Below are positions 1 through 7,728 of a DNA stretch of 27,239 nucleotides, piece after piece. Location of the stretch: contig JBOGDF010000023.1 in the NCBI GenBank assembly GCA_050701635.1, positions 1 to 27,239 of the forward strand, written 5' to 3'. Both the position numbers and the translations under genes were made by a program. The DNA is from WHSM01 sp050701635. Lineage in GTDB: Bacteria > Actinomycetota > Actinomycetes > Mycobacteriales > Micromonosporaceae. Below the pieces are notes generated by a model. It did no database searches. It worked only from the letters and a program-made list of their open reading frames with translations, and was not told where the DNA came from. The first letter of the stretch is position 1; each line of letters starts with the position of its first letter.

Positions 1-2
1 GC

Positions 3-299
3 TACCACCCGGGCCTGGACCAGGCGCAGGTACGGCAGCGGCTGACCCTCACCGCCATCGAGTCCGGAGCCGCCGCCGGGGTGGTCGACCCGTACGCCGC
101 CGTCGCCGACCTCGCGCCAGAGCGGGCCACCCGCACCCCCACCGCCAGGTACGGCTCGGTGGTGCTGCCCCGAACCCCCGGCACGGACCCGGCGATCCGG
201 CGCGCCCTGTGGTACGCCGGCGCGCTGCTGCTGGTCACCCTCGCCGTGCTCGCGGCAGCGGCGGTGATCAGGAACCGCCGGCATCCGAGGGCCCGGTAA
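3..299 (+). CDS. C-terminal part of a type VII secretion mycosin-like serine protease (partial, 5' end outside window)
   Basis: The reading frame is open from the first bases of the window and stops with TAA at 297-299, so only the last 98 residues are seen. The visible part starts with YHPGLDQAQVRQRLTLTA, continues through GVVDPYAAVADL, and ends in a proline/arginine linker followed by one membrane helix (WYAGALLLVTLAVLAAAAV) and a short basic tail. This matches the end of mycosins (MycP, subtilisin-like S8 proteases of ESX/type VII secretion): the last helix of the protease domain that precedes a 'G-x-V-D/N-P-Y-A-A' strand, then a linker and a C-terminal membrane anchor with the protease facing outwards. 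The catalytic Asp, His and Ser lie outside the window, so the call rests on the tail only. Another membrane-anchored S8 protease would look similar. Confidence 0.6.
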   Translation, partial: YHPGLDQAQVRQRLTLTAIESGAAAGVVDPYAAVADLAPERATRTPTARYGSVVLPRTPGTDPAIRRALWYAGALLLVTLAVLAAAAVIRNRRHPRAR

Positions 300-480
300 C
301 GGTCAACTCCGGCTTGTCGCAGGCCCATCCGTGGGGCCAACGGCTCTACTACGGCTGGCGGGCCGTGGGTCAGGTCACGTACGCACGAATGTCAAGTGGT
401 GAACCACAGCTGCCCTCCAGGCGTTGAAGCGGCCATGGGTGCCACCCCGAACGCAGAGATGTGCCGCCCTTCCGCACAGG

Positions 481-1968
481 TTAAGGCCAGGACGTTTCGA
501 GCGGGTACGCCCCGTTGGTGAACCGCAGCGCCAGGAAGCCGTTGTCCTGACACGTCACCCACAGCTGGTCGCCGACGAACCGCGGCGGCGAGGAGCACCA
601 GTCGGCGGTCAGCTCGCCACCGAAGGTGTTCTGCGCGTGCTCCGAGCCGGCGAGTTGGTCCTGCTTGCCGACCTGCGCCGGCGGGTTGAAGTACCCGATC
701 TCACGCGGCTCGGTGGGTTGGCGGATGTCGAAGACACGTACCCCTGACTGGAAGTATCCGCAGGCCAGGGCGGTCGGGTCGATCGGCCGGTCCACGTCGC
801 AGTAGTGGCCCTCGTACCCGAAGCCGCCGGTGCCAGCGGTGTCGGCGGCGCGGACGTCGGCGTACTGCGGCTGGTGGATCTCCAGCTTCAGTTTGGACAC
901 CACGCGCGGTACGCCCTCGTCGGCGATGTCGATGATCCGGGCCGCCCCGGCACCGCTCTCGTCGACGAACACCAGGTACGGCCGGCCCCCGTACGTGACC
1001 CGTACGGCGTGCTGCCCGATCGCGCCGTCGGTCCAGTGCGCGCTGCCGACCTCGGAGATCTGCGGCGCGAGCCGGCGGGCCTGCACCTGGCTGACGTCGA
1101 AGATCGTCACGCCGTTGTTGTCGAAGCTGTGGACCTGCCCGCCCGTGAACAGGCCGGCGGCGTTGCCGATCTCGGCGATGTAGAGCCGGTTGCCGTCGTC
1201 GCTGACCGACAGGCCGTGGTTGATGGTGCCGGTGCTGCCGGTGTACGCGATCTTCGGCTGCGCCGGGTTGCTGGTGTCGATCGCGGTGATGATCCCCGCG
1301 TTGAGCCCGGCGGCCCAGTAGGTCTTCCCGTCCGGCGCCCAGTTGCCCTCGTGTCCCAGCACGTTCGCCGGCACGGTGAGGTCGTCGCTCGACACCGAGT
1401 TGAGCAGCCGCGGGTGCGCGCAGTCGGACTTGATGTCGTACACGTCGAAGAACGCCGTGCCGTTGCCGACCGGTTCCGGGGCGAACACCGCGGCGAGCAG
1501 GCCTCGCGCCGGGTTGACCTTCAACGACTCCCAGGTGCCCCGCATCGCGGGACTGGTCAGATTCGTGCTCAGCCGGGGATGCGCTGGGTCGGACACGTCG
1601 ATCACCTGGACTCCGGGGGAGTCCGCCTGGCTAGGGAACCGGGTCGACAGGTACGCGCAGGTGCCGTACGACTGGCTCACCCACGATGATCCCTCACCCT
1701 GGTACTGGCCGAGTAGTTCTAGGTTGCACCGGTACCCCTGGGCGCTGCGGCCGCTCTGCCGGTCGGCCAGCGGCACCTGACCCTGTACCCCGGTCTCGGG
1801 CGACGATCCCGGCCCGCAGTCGGCGCGCGGCACCGGTCCTTCGAACGCCACCGCCGCCTCCGGCGACAGGCGCGGCAGGCTGACGGAGAAGGCCTTCGCG
1901 GTCCCGGCCCCGAGCAGGACGGCGACGGCGGCGAAGACGATGATCAGGTCGATTCGACGATGGCGCAT
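481..1968 (-). CDS. Secreted LVIVD-repeat (beta-propeller) protein
   Basis: A 495-aa protein. The ATG at 1966-1968 is chosen because GGAGG lies 7 bases upstream on the minus strand and because the protein then starts with a clean signal peptide (MRHRRIDLIIVFAAVAVLL, small residues GAGTAKA after it); the frame stays open upstream to 2259 but that part is arginine-rich and unlike a protein. The body holds repeated 'V-x-x-[FIV]-D-[VI]-x-[DQN]-P-x-x-P' units typical of LVIVD repeats: VIDVSDPAHPRL near residue 122, AIDTSNPAQPKI near 230, FDVSQVQARRLAP, IDIADEGVPRVV and FDIRQPTEPREIG near the end. LVIVD proteins are predicted extracellular propellers of unknown ligand. Several cysteines (in SDCAHP, CDVDRP, ALACGYF, DWCSSPP, VTCQDNG) suit an exported protein with disulfides. 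No enzymatic residues are recognisable. It stands alone on this strand and converges on the mycosin-like gene. Confidence 0.8.
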   Translation of the reverse strand: MRHRRIDLIIVFAAVAVLLGAGTAKAFSVSLPRLSPEAAVAFEGPVPRADCGPGSSPETGVQGQVPLADRQSGRSAQGYRCNLELLGQYQGEGSSWVSQSYGTCAYLSTRFPSQADSPGVQVIDVSDPAHPRLSTNLTSPAMRGTWESLKVNPARGLLAAVFAPEPVGNGTAFFDVYDIKSDCAHPRLLNSVSSDDLTVPANVLGHEGNWAPDGKTYWAAGLNAGIITAIDTSNPAQPKIAYTGSTGTINHGLSVSDDGNRLYIAEIGNAAGLFTGGQVHSFDNNGVTIFDVSQVQARRLAPQISEVGSAHWTDGAIGQHAVRVTYGGRPYLVFVDESGAGAARIIDIADEGVPRVVSKLKLEIHQPQYADVRAADTAGTGGFGYEGHYCDVDRPIDPTALACGYFQSGVRVFDIRQPTEPREIGYFNPPAQVGKQDQLAGSEHAQNTFGGELTADWCSSPPRFVGDQLWVTCQDNGFLALRFTNGAYPLETSWP

Positions 1969-2283
1969 CAGGCGACCTCCGGAGAAATCCCCCGATCCAC
2001 GACTTGCTCCAGTCTCCGGTCGGCCAGTCCACTGCCACAAGCGGCGAGGTCGCCTGGGGCGGTCCAACGGCCCCGCGCTGCGCCCAGCGGCCCCTCCCGT
2101 ACGACGAGTGGATGCCCCGGCGGGGAGGCTCAATATGAAGTTTCCTCCGACCGCATGCGTGGCTGCCGACCAAGCAACTGCCTGGACCGCATCGAGACGG
2201 AGCTCGAAGCCGCTCCGCACCCATAGTGACTGGGCCGTCCTCGTCCTCGTCCTCGCCACGGCCTCGTCGCTGGGCCCCGGAAG
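1969..2283. other. Gene-free stretch between the LVIVD gene and the nSTAND remnant
   Basis: This 315-base stretch lies upstream of the LVIVD gene and downstream of the broken nSTAND gene, both on the minus strand. It must hold the LVIVD promoter. The only clear element is the Shine-Dalgarno GGAGG (CCTCC at 1976-1980 on the plus strand). A short run of TCCTCG units occurs near 2235. No start/stop pair with protein-like composition was found. Confidence 0.5.
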
Positions 2284-2977
2284 CTACGAGACGTTGCCCG
2301 ACTCGTCCCGCACGCCCACGAGAAGCCGCTTCGTCAAGACGAACTCACCTTCGCCCTTCGCCACCTCGGCTACCGATTCCAACCCGCCACATTGCAGGGA
2401 ATCCTTCAGCCAGCCGCGCAGCTCGTCCAGGGGACGGTTTCCAGGGGTCGTGACCAGCGCTCGCACGGCGCGACCAACGGCTCGGGCGCGGGGGTGAAGG
2501 GTCGGCAACACTCCAGCGGCCAGCAGTGACGACTTCCCCACGCCCGAGGCAACGAACACGACAGTCACCCGCTTCGCGGCGACCCGCCTGACCACCTCGT
2601 CCACCAACTGCGTCCGCCCGAAGACAGGTCGGCGTCCTCGGCTCGGAAACTGCTCAGCCCTCGATACGGGGCCCGCGCGGGGTGTCGGGTTCGTGGTCGG
2701 GGCGCTGCTCGGCGACCGCGACGGCGGCCGCGTGCCACTGCGCTTGCCAGTCATCGCGGTCGCCGCCGCAGGCCTCGGCGTAGGCCAACGCGACGTCCAG
2801 GCTGGGCAGCCGGCGCCCGGCGGCGGCATGGGACAGCGTCGTGACCGAGTACCCGCTGCGGGCCGCCAACGTCCGGTAGGTCATCTCTTCGGCGTCCTTG
2901 CGCAACTTCCGCAGCTCGTACGCGAAGGCCTGCACCACCCCGTCGGCCGGGTCCAGCAGGCGCTCCGGACGCGGCAC
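2284..2977 (-). pseudogene. Broken HTH-nSTAND NTPase gene (frameshifted and truncated)
   Basis: A GTG at 2977 opens a frame encoding an XRE-like N-terminal domain: FAYELRKLRKDAEEMTYRTL, then YSVTTLSHAAAGRRLPSLDV and CGGDRDDWQAQW, the usual opening of actinobacterial HTH-nSTAND1-WD40 proteins. After TPRGPRIEG this frame stops (TGA at 2654-2656). The next expected segment, PYRGLSSFRAEDADL, is present in a second frame (about 2615-2662) and the NTPase start, FGRTQLVDEVVRRVAAKRV, in a third (ending at 2284). Two indels are thus needed to rebuild the protein; inserting one T in the plus-strand stretch near 2620 restores the second junction. The P-loop reads VASGVGKSSLLAAG, where the first P-loop Gly of the usual GASGVGKS is Val. 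The NTPase is cut short after about 110 residues, and no WD40 or other sensor repeats follow. Family members are thought to be signalling or conflict-related NTPases. A dead gene is by far the best reading. Confidence 0.75.
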
Positions 2978-3271
2978 GGTGCAATCACCACCCTCTGCGC
3001 GTGTGTGGCTGCTCGACCTGCTTCTGATCGCACGAGGCGCGCGGTGACAGGTCCGCTCGACCGCCACCGACCTGCTGCGGGCACTCGGCTTCGACCGCTC
3101 CCACGCCGTCGAGCGGGTCCGCCGCGCCGCCGATGCGCTGGCCACCCCCCGGAACCGCCGGACAGCCGGGCGGCGGCCCCGTGGTGGCCCAGGCGGAGGC
3201 GGTTGCGTCGGGATCGCGACGGGCGAACGCAAGTGCGCGTAAGTCACTTGCGTGCGCTGTCGTAATATTGC
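2978..3271. other. Intergenic region with a short unrecognised ORF remnant and the lacI promoter
   Basis: This region separates the divergent nSTAND remnant and the LacI-type gene. On the plus strand an open frame following TGA at about 3044 runs to TAA at 3240-3242 and contains TDLLRALGFDRSHAVERVRR followed by AADALATP and a glycine/arginine-rich tail. The first part looks like a real amphipathic helix pair, the tail does not; I do not recognise it, and it may be a decayed gene end. The right end holds a 9-bp inverted repeat and a TAATAT box, described separately. Confidence 0.35.
3227..3253. promoter_or_regulatory. Perfect 9-bp inverted repeat upstream of the LacI-type gene, candidate autoregulatory operator
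   Basis: ACGCAAGTG (3227-3235) and CACTTGCGT (3245-3253) are exact reverse complements separated by nine bases. A TAATAT hexamer at 3263-3268 lies only 6 bases before the ATG at 3275, so transcription would begin at or next to the start codon and the inverted repeat would cover the -35 zone. No Shine-Dalgarno is visible before the start, which fits a leaderless mRNA. The position suggests autorepression; the regulator binding it is inferred, not shown. Confidence 0.5.
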
Positions 3272-3274
3272 GTG

Positions 3275-4285
3275 ATGGCGCGACGACTGGCTGAGGTGGC
3301 CCGCAAGGTCGGGGTGAGCGAGGCGACGGTGAGCCGGGTGCTGAACGGGAAGCCGGGAGTCTCGGATGCCACCCGGCGCGCCGTACTCACGGCGCTGGAC
3401 GTCCTGGGGTACGAGCGCCCCACCCAGCTGCGGGGGGAGCGGGCCCGGCTGGTCGGGCTGGTCCTGCCGGAGCTGCAGAATCCGATCTTTCCGGCGTTGG
3501 CCGAGGTGCTCGGCGACGCGTTCGCGCAGCAGGGGTTCACTCCGGTGCTGTGCACCCGTACCGCCGGTGGGGTGACCGAGGCCGAGTACGTGGATCTGCT
3601 GCTGCAACAGCAGGTCTCCGGGGTGGTCTTCGCCGGTGGCCTGTACGCCCAGGCGGACGCGCCACACGACCACTACGACCGGTTCGTGGAGCGCCGGCTG
3701 CCGGTCGTACTGATGAACGCGGCGATCGAGGAGCTGCACTTCCCGCAGGTCTCGTGCGACGACGCGGTCGCCGTGGAGCAGGCCGCCAAGCACCTGTTGG
3801 CGCTGGGTCACGAGCGGGTGGGGATGGTTCTCGGGCCGCCCGACCACATGCCCTCGCGGCGCAAGTTCGCGGAGTTTCAGCGGGTCACAGCCGCTGCCGG
3901 GGTGGACGTACGGGACGACTGGGTGGAGCATGCGATGTACTCCCTGGAGGGTGGGCAGGTCGCCGGGGCGAAGCTGATCGACCGTGGCGTCACCGGGGTG
4001 ATCTGCATCAGCGACCCGATCGCGCTCGGCGTGATCCGCGCGGCCCGGCGCCGTGGCCTCTCGGTCCCGGCCGACCTGTCGGTGATCGGGTATGACGACT
4101 CCGCCTTCATGACCTGCACCGACCCACCGCTGACGACCGTACGGCAGCCGATCGAGGCGATGGGGCGGGCCGCCGTCGAGTTGCTGGTACGCCAGATCGG
4201 CGGCGCGGTGGTCGCCACCGACGAGCTGCTCTACGAGCCGGAGCTGGTGGTTCGCGGCTCGACCGCTCCCGCCGCCCGACGCTGA
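3275..4285 (+). CDS. LacI-family sugar-responsive transcriptional repressor
   Basis: A 336-aa protein of standard LacI/GalR length. Residues 2-50 form the DNA-binding domain, with the helix-turn-helix VARKVGVSEATVSRVLNG and the hinge region that follows KPGVSDATRRAVLTALDVLGY. The rest is the periplasmic-binding-protein-like effector domain: LVGLVLPELQNPIFPALAEV, HLLALGHERVGMVLG, GVICISDPIALGVIRAARRR, SVIGYDDSAFMTCTDPPLTT and VRQPIEAMGRAAVELL, all family signatures. GTG at 3272 or ATG at 3275 could be the start; ATG is preferred. No ribosome-binding site is present and the -10-like box is 6 bases upstream, so it may be leaderless. It lies directly before a sugar ABC importer and GH13 enzyme on the same strand, 234 bases ahead, so control of that operon by an alpha-glucoside-type inducer is the natural inference. 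Confidence 0.93.
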   Translation: MARRLAEVARKVGVSEATVSRVLNGKPGVSDATRRAVLTALDVLGYERPTQLRGERARLVGLVLPELQNPIFPALAEVLGDAFAQQGFTPVLCTRTAGGVTEAEYVDLLLQQQVSGVVFAGGLYAQADAPHDHYDRFVERRLPVVLMNAAIEELHFPQVSCDDAVAVEQAAKHLLALGHERVGMVLGPPDHMPSRRKFAEFQRVTAAAGVDVRDDWVEHAMYSLEGGQVAGAKLIDRGVTGVICISDPIALGVIRAARRRGLSVPADLSVIGYDDSAFMTCTDPPLTTVRQPIEAMGRAAVELLVRQIGGAVVATDELLYEPELVVRGSTAPAARR

Positions 4286-4361
4286 CCCTTCTCCATCAAC
4301 GACCTTTTTGCGGGCTATCTCCTGGTTGGGGCCTGTTCTTCGATCGCTGCGCGCCACGGCA

Positions 4362-4388
4362 GTCGATAGTTTGCGAAATCTTATCGAC
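4362..4388. promoter_or_regulatory. 7-bp inverted repeat upstream of the ABC operon promoter
   Basis: GTCGATA (4362-4368) and TATCGAC (4382-4388) are exact reverse complements with a 13-base spacer. The sequence TCGACATC also occurs twice in direct orientation (4384-4391 and 4406-4413), exactly 22 bases apart, i.e. about two helical turns. The cluster lies immediately upstream of and overlapping the proposed -35 box, where an activator or second repressor could bind. No protein can be assigned from sequence alone. Confidence 0.4.
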
Positions 4389-4392
4389 ATCT

Positions 4393-4421
4393 TGCGGAGA
4401 TCTGCTCGACATCGCTACGGT
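4393..4421 (+). promoter_or_regulatory. Sigma70-like promoter of the ABC importer operon
   Basis: TTGCGG (4393-4398) and TACGGT (4416-4421) are separated by 17 bases, the optimal spacing for the housekeeping sigma factor. Transcription would begin near 4428, giving a leader of roughly 90 bases before the lipoprotein start at 4520. The predicted start coincides with the left edge of the 16-bp palindrome at 4430-4445. Confidence 0.45.
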
Positions 4422-4429
4422 AGGCGTCA

Positions 4430-4445
4430 CCACAGCCGGCTGTGG
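4430..4445. promoter_or_regulatory. 16-bp perfect palindrome with central CpG, candidate LacI-type operator
   Basis: CCACAGCCGGCTGTGG is identical to its own reverse complement. LacI-family repressors bind even-length palindromes with a central CpG, where hinge helices insert; this site has the CpG at its centre (4437/4438), lies right at the predicted transcription start and sits between the LacI-family gene and the importer operon. I infer that it is the operator through which that repressor blocks the operon. No second copy was noticed before the glycanase genes at 9361-9500. Confidence 0.6.
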
Positions 4446-4519
4446 CCGGCGCCACATCGACCGCCTTCGCCCACGGGCCGCCCGGTCCGCGAGGCGGGTC
4501 GTACCACCGGGGAGACACG

Positions 4520-5866
4520 ATGAACACACCCCGTACCGTGACCGCCCTGCTGATCGCCACCGCGCTGGCGCTGACCGGCTGCTCCGGAGGCGGCGACACG
4601 AAGGACGGCAAGGTCACCATCTCGGTCAACGGCCGGCCGCCGGCCACCCAGGCGTACGAGCAGAAGAACTTCGACGCCGACGTGGCCGAGTTCGAGAAAA
4701 CCCATCCGAACATTGACATCGACGCGCGCGAGGGGTTCATGGACCCCAAGACGTTCCAGGCGAAGCTCGCCGGCGGGCAGTTGGAGGACGTCTTCTACGT
4801 CTACTTCACCGACCCGGCGCAGCTGGTCGCCCGCCGCCAGGCTGCGGACATCACCTCGTACGTGAAAGACGTGCCGCATCTCGACGAACTCCAACCACAG
4901 CTGCTGGACATCTTCCGGGACGACCGTGACCACTTGTACGGCCTGCCCACCGCCAACTACTCGCTCGGCCTGCTCTACAACCGGGCCCTGTTCGCCAAGG
5001 CCGGTCTGGACCCGGACCAGCCGCCGCAGACCTGGGACGAGGTACGCGCCGCCGCCAAGAAGATCGCCGCGCTGGGTAGCGGCACGGTCGGGTACGCCGA
5101 CTACAGCAAGAACAACCAGGGCGGCTGGCACCTGACCGGCTGGCTCTACTCGGCGGGTACGCCGGTGGCCCGCCGCGACGGGGACACCTGGAAGGCCGCG
5201 TTCAACAACGACCAGGGCCGCAAGGCGCTGTCGTACCTGCACGACATGCGGTGGGTCGACGACTCGATGGGCAGCAAGCAGCTGCTGCAGATCGAGGATG
5301 TGCAGCGGATGATGGGCGCCGGCAAGCTCGGCATGTACATGTCGGCGGCGGACAACGTACCGACCCTGGTGAAGCAGTTCGAGGGGAAGTACGCCGACTA
5401 CGGCCTGACCGTGATGCCGGGCGGCCAGGGCACGCTGATCGGTGGCGAGGGCTACATGATCAACGCCAAGGCGAGCCCGGAGAAGATCAAGGCCGGCCTG
5501 ACCTGGCTGCAGTGGAAGTTCCTGAACCCGGATCGGTTCGAGAAGACGATCGAGCGGGACGCCGAGGCGAAGCTGCCGGTCGGGCTGCCGACCCCGCCGA
5601 CGCCGGACATCTGGACCGGGGGGGCACGTGACAAGCAGGCCAAGCTGCGGGTGAAGTACGCGAACGTGCCGGTCAAGAACTACCAGCCTTTCCTGGACCG
5701 CAGCGCCGAGGTCAAGGGCAGCATCGAGCCGCCCAAGGCGCAGGAGATCTACGCCGTGCTCGACACCGTGATGCAGGCCGTACTCACCGATCGCGACGCC
5801 GATGCGGACGGACTACTCGCCGAGGCGGAGCGGAAGGTCAACGCGATCCTCGCTCGCCAGTCATGA
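4520..5866 (+). CDS. Sugar ABC transporter substrate-binding lipoprotein
   Basis: A 448-aa family-1 solute-binding protein. The ATG at 4520 has GGGGAG at 4509-4514; an upstream in-frame ATG at 4442 would remove the signal from the N terminus. It begins MNTPRTVTALLIATALALTG with lipobox LTGC, so the mature protein starts at Cys21 and is lipid-anchored outside the membrane. Family features include the strand FEKTHPNIDIDAREGFMDP, LYGLPTANYSLGLLYNRALF with the following PPQTWDEVRAAAKKIA, and the late segment EGYMINAKASPEKIKAGLTW. It would capture an oligosaccharide for the two permeases whose genes follow; the stop overlaps the next start by four bases (ATGA). The GH13 enzyme at the operon end points to alpha-glucosides. 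Ligand identity is inference; residues lining the pocket cannot be assigned by eye. Confidence 0.93.
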   Translation: MNTPRTVTALLIATALALTGCSGGGDTKDGKVTISVNGRPPATQAYEQKNFDADVAEFEKTHPNIDIDAREGFMDPKTFQAKLAGGQLEDVFYVYFTDPAQLVARRQAADITSYVKDVPHLDELQPQLLDIFRDDRDHLYGLPTANYSLGLLYNRALFAKAGLDPDQPPQTWDEVRAAAKKIAALGSGTVGYADYSKNNQGGWHLTGWLYSAGTPVARRDGDTWKAAFNNDQGRKALSYLHDMRWVDDSMGSKQLLQIEDVQRMMGAGKLGMYMSAADNVPTLVKQFEGKYADYGLTVMPGGQGTLIGGEGYMINAKASPEKIKAGLTWLQWKFLNPDRFEKTIERDAEAKLPVGLPTPPTPDIWTGGARDKQAKLRVKYANVPVKNYQPFLDRSAEVKGSIEPPKAQEIYAVLDTVMQAVLTDRDADADGLLAEAERKVNAILARQS

Positions 5867-6855
5867 GAACGCTCGCCGGGTCGCCGGTCCTCACCGGCCG
5901 GCGACCCAGCGGCCTGCGACCCACCCGCCGGCGACCCACCGGCCTGCCACGACCGGGCCCCGCGAGCCGGGCCGCGAAGCCTCCCGCCCTGCGTCTCCGG
6001 ATCGTCGAGAACCTCACCGGGTACGGGTTCCTGTCGGCCGCCCTGCTCTGCTTCGCGCTGTTCTCCTGGTACCCGATCGTGCGCGGTGTGCTGCTCAGCT
6101 TCCAGCAGGTCAACTTTGTCGACCCGGCGCAGTGGGTCGGGCTGGACAACTTCCAGCGGCTGTTCGCCGATCCGTTGTTCGTCACCGCCTGGGTCAACAC
6201 GTTCGAGTTCACCGGGCTGGCGCTGCTGATCGGGTTCGCGGTGCCGTTCCTCACCGCGGTGGTGCTCAACGAGCTGCGCCACGCCCAGGGCTATCTGCGC
6301 CTGCTGGTGTACCTGCCGGTGATGCTGCCGCCGGTGGTCACCGCGCTGCTGTGGAAGTGGTTCTACGACCCGGGCCCGGGGCTGTTCAACACCGCGCTGC
6401 GGACGGTGGGCCTGCCGGAGTCGAGCTGGCTCGACTCGACCAGCACCGCGATGGTCTCGCTGGTGCTGCTCGCCACCTGGGCCAACATGGGCACCACCAC
6501 GTTGATCTACCTCGCCGCGCTGCAGTCCATCCCCGGCGAGCTGTACGAGGCGGCGGAGCTCGACGGCGCCAACCTCTGGCAGCGGCTGCGCCACGTGACG
6601 ATCCCGCAGACCCGGTTCGTACTGCTGATCCTGGCGTTGCTGCAGATCGTCGCGACGATGCAGGTCTTCACCGAGCCGTACGTGATGACCGGTGGGGGGC
6701 CGCAGGACGCGACGGTCACCGTGCTGCTGCTGATCTACCGGTACGCCTTCGTCTACAACGATTTCGGTACGGCCAGCGCCATGAGCCTGCTGCTGTTCGC
6801 CGTCCTGGGGCTGTTCTCCGCCGCGTACCTCCGCCTCACCCGGACCAGGAGTTGA
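5863..6855 (+). CDS. Sugar ABC transporter permease (MalF-type)
   Basis: A 330-aa inner membrane protein with six predicted helices: about residues 54-75, 112-135, 148-165, 198-220, 250-272 and 305-322. The EAA loop that docks the ATPase is EAAELDGANLWQRLRHVTIP at 229-248. The start overlaps the lipoprotein stop in ATGA, so translation is coupled. The N-terminal 45 residues are an arginine/proline-rich cytoplasmic extension containing two copies of a ten-codon unit (RRPSGLRPT and RRPTGLPRP; 20-base DNA copies at 5898-5917 and 5928-5947 differ at one base), probably a slippage duplication. With the second permease it forms the membrane channel. No ATPase gene is in the operon, as is usual for actinobacterial sugar importers of this type, which commonly share one multi-use ATPase (MsiK-type) encoded elsewhere. 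Confidence 0.94.
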   Translation: MRTLAGSPVLTGRRPSGLRPTRRRPTGLPRPGPASRAAKPPALRLRIVENLTGYGFLSAALLCFALFSWYPIVRGVLLSFQQVNFVDPAQWVGLDNFQRLFADPLFVTAWVNTFEFTGLALLIGFAVPFLTAVVLNELRHAQGYLRLLVYLPVMLPPVVTALLWKWFYDPGPGLFNTALRTVGLPESSWLDSTSTAMVSLVLLATWANMGTTTLIYLAALQSIPGELYEAAELDGANLWQRLRHVTIPQTRFVLLILALLQIVATMQVFTEPYVMTGGGPQDATVTVLLLIYRYAFVYNDFGTASAMSLLLFAVLGLFSAAYLRLTRTRS

Positions 6856-6858
6856 CCC

Positions 6859-7728
6859 ATGCGTACTCTCGTGTCTCCCGCCGCCCTGCGACGCCGTCGC
6901 GGCAAGGTCCTCTACTGGGTGGCGCTGGCCGCGCTGGTGCTGCTGTTCACCGCCGGCTTCGTGTTCCCGCTGTTCTGGGCGGTCACCGGCGCGATGAAGC
7001 CCTCCGCCGAACTGGTACGCGTGCCGCCCACCCTGCTGCCGGAGCAGTGGCGGCCCGGCAGCTACCCGACGGCGTGGTCGCAGATGGACCTCGGCCGGTA
7101 CTTCCTCAACACCGTGGTGGTCGCGCTCGGGGCGTGGGCGGTGCAGCTGGCGGTCGATGTGCCGGCGGCGTACGCGCTGTCGAAGCTTCGGCCCCGCTTC
7201 GGCAACCTGGTGCTGGGGCTGATGCTCGCCACGTTGATGGTGCCGGCGGCGGCGCTGCTGGTGCCGACGTACCTGACCGTGGTCGACGTGCCGGTGCTGC
7301 ACCTCAATCTGATCAACACGCCGTTCGCGATCTGGCTCCCGGCCGCGGCGAACGCGTTCAACATCTACATCCTGAAGCGTTTCTTCGACCAGATCCCCGA
7401 AGAGCTGATCGACGCCGCCCGCATCGACGGGGCCGGGCCGGTCGCGACGATGTGGCGGATAGTGATGCCGCTGTCGCGGCCGATCCTCGCGGTGGTGTCG
7501 ATCTTCGCGGTGGTGGCGTCCTGGAAGGACTTCATCTGGCCGCTGCTGGTCTTCCCCGACCCGGCCCGGCAGACGATCTCCGTCGCGCTGCAGCGGGTCG
7601 CGCCCGACATGCCGGTCAACCTGCTGCTGGCCGGACTGGTGCTGGCCGGCATACCCACGGTTGGGCTGTTCCTGATCTTCCAGCGACACATCCTCGCCGG
7701 CCTCACCGCCGGCGGACTCAAAGGCTGA
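6859..7728 (+). CDS. Sugar ABC transporter permease (MalG-type)
   Basis: A 289-aa inner membrane protein starting three bases after the previous gene. Predicted helices lie at about residues 17-41, 82-106, 117-140, 152-171, 205-226 and 253-275. The EAA loop reads EELIDAARIDG at 181-191, followed by MWRIVMPLSRP. The periplasmic segment after the first helix (KPSAELVRVPPTLLPEQW) is typical of MalG-type subunits. It pairs with the MalF-type permease for uptake of an oligosaccharide delivered by the lipoprotein. The last codons lie inside a near-perfect tandem repeat that continues beyond the stop. Confidence 0.94.
   Translation: MRTLVSPAALRRRRGKVLYWVALAALVLLFTAGFVFPLFWAVTGAMKPSAELVRVPPTLLPEQWRPGSYPTAWSQMDLGRYFLNTVVVALGAWAVQLAVDVPAAYALSKLRPRFGNLVLGLMLATLMVPAAALLVPTYLTVVDVPVLHLNLINTPFAIWLPAAANAFNIYILKRFFDQIPEELIDAARIDGAGPVATMWRIVMPLSRPILAVVSIFAVVASWKDFIWPLLVFPDPARQTISVALQRVAPDMPVNLLLAGLVLAGIPTVGLFLIFQRHILAGLTAGGLKG

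Noticed and set aside
1960..2259. Longer start for the LVIVD protein at 2259
   Set aside because: The extra 97 residues are arginine-rich and would bury the signal peptide; the 1968 start has GGAGG at the right distance.
2654..4390. 578-codon minus-strand frame opposite the LacI-type gene
   Set aside because: Only its last 108 codons (from GTG 2977) are protein-like, the HTH part of the nSTAND remnant; the rest is antisense to the regulator gene.
4286..4519. Riboswitch or structured RNA leader before the importer operon
   Set aside because: Only a short palindrome and repeats fitting protein operators were found, with no conserved riboswitch core recognisable.
5749..7689. 646-codon open frame on the minus strand opposite the permeases
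   Set aside because: Rich in Arg, Gln, His and Asp with no domain; it is the antisense shadow of two clear ABC permeases in GC-rich DNA.
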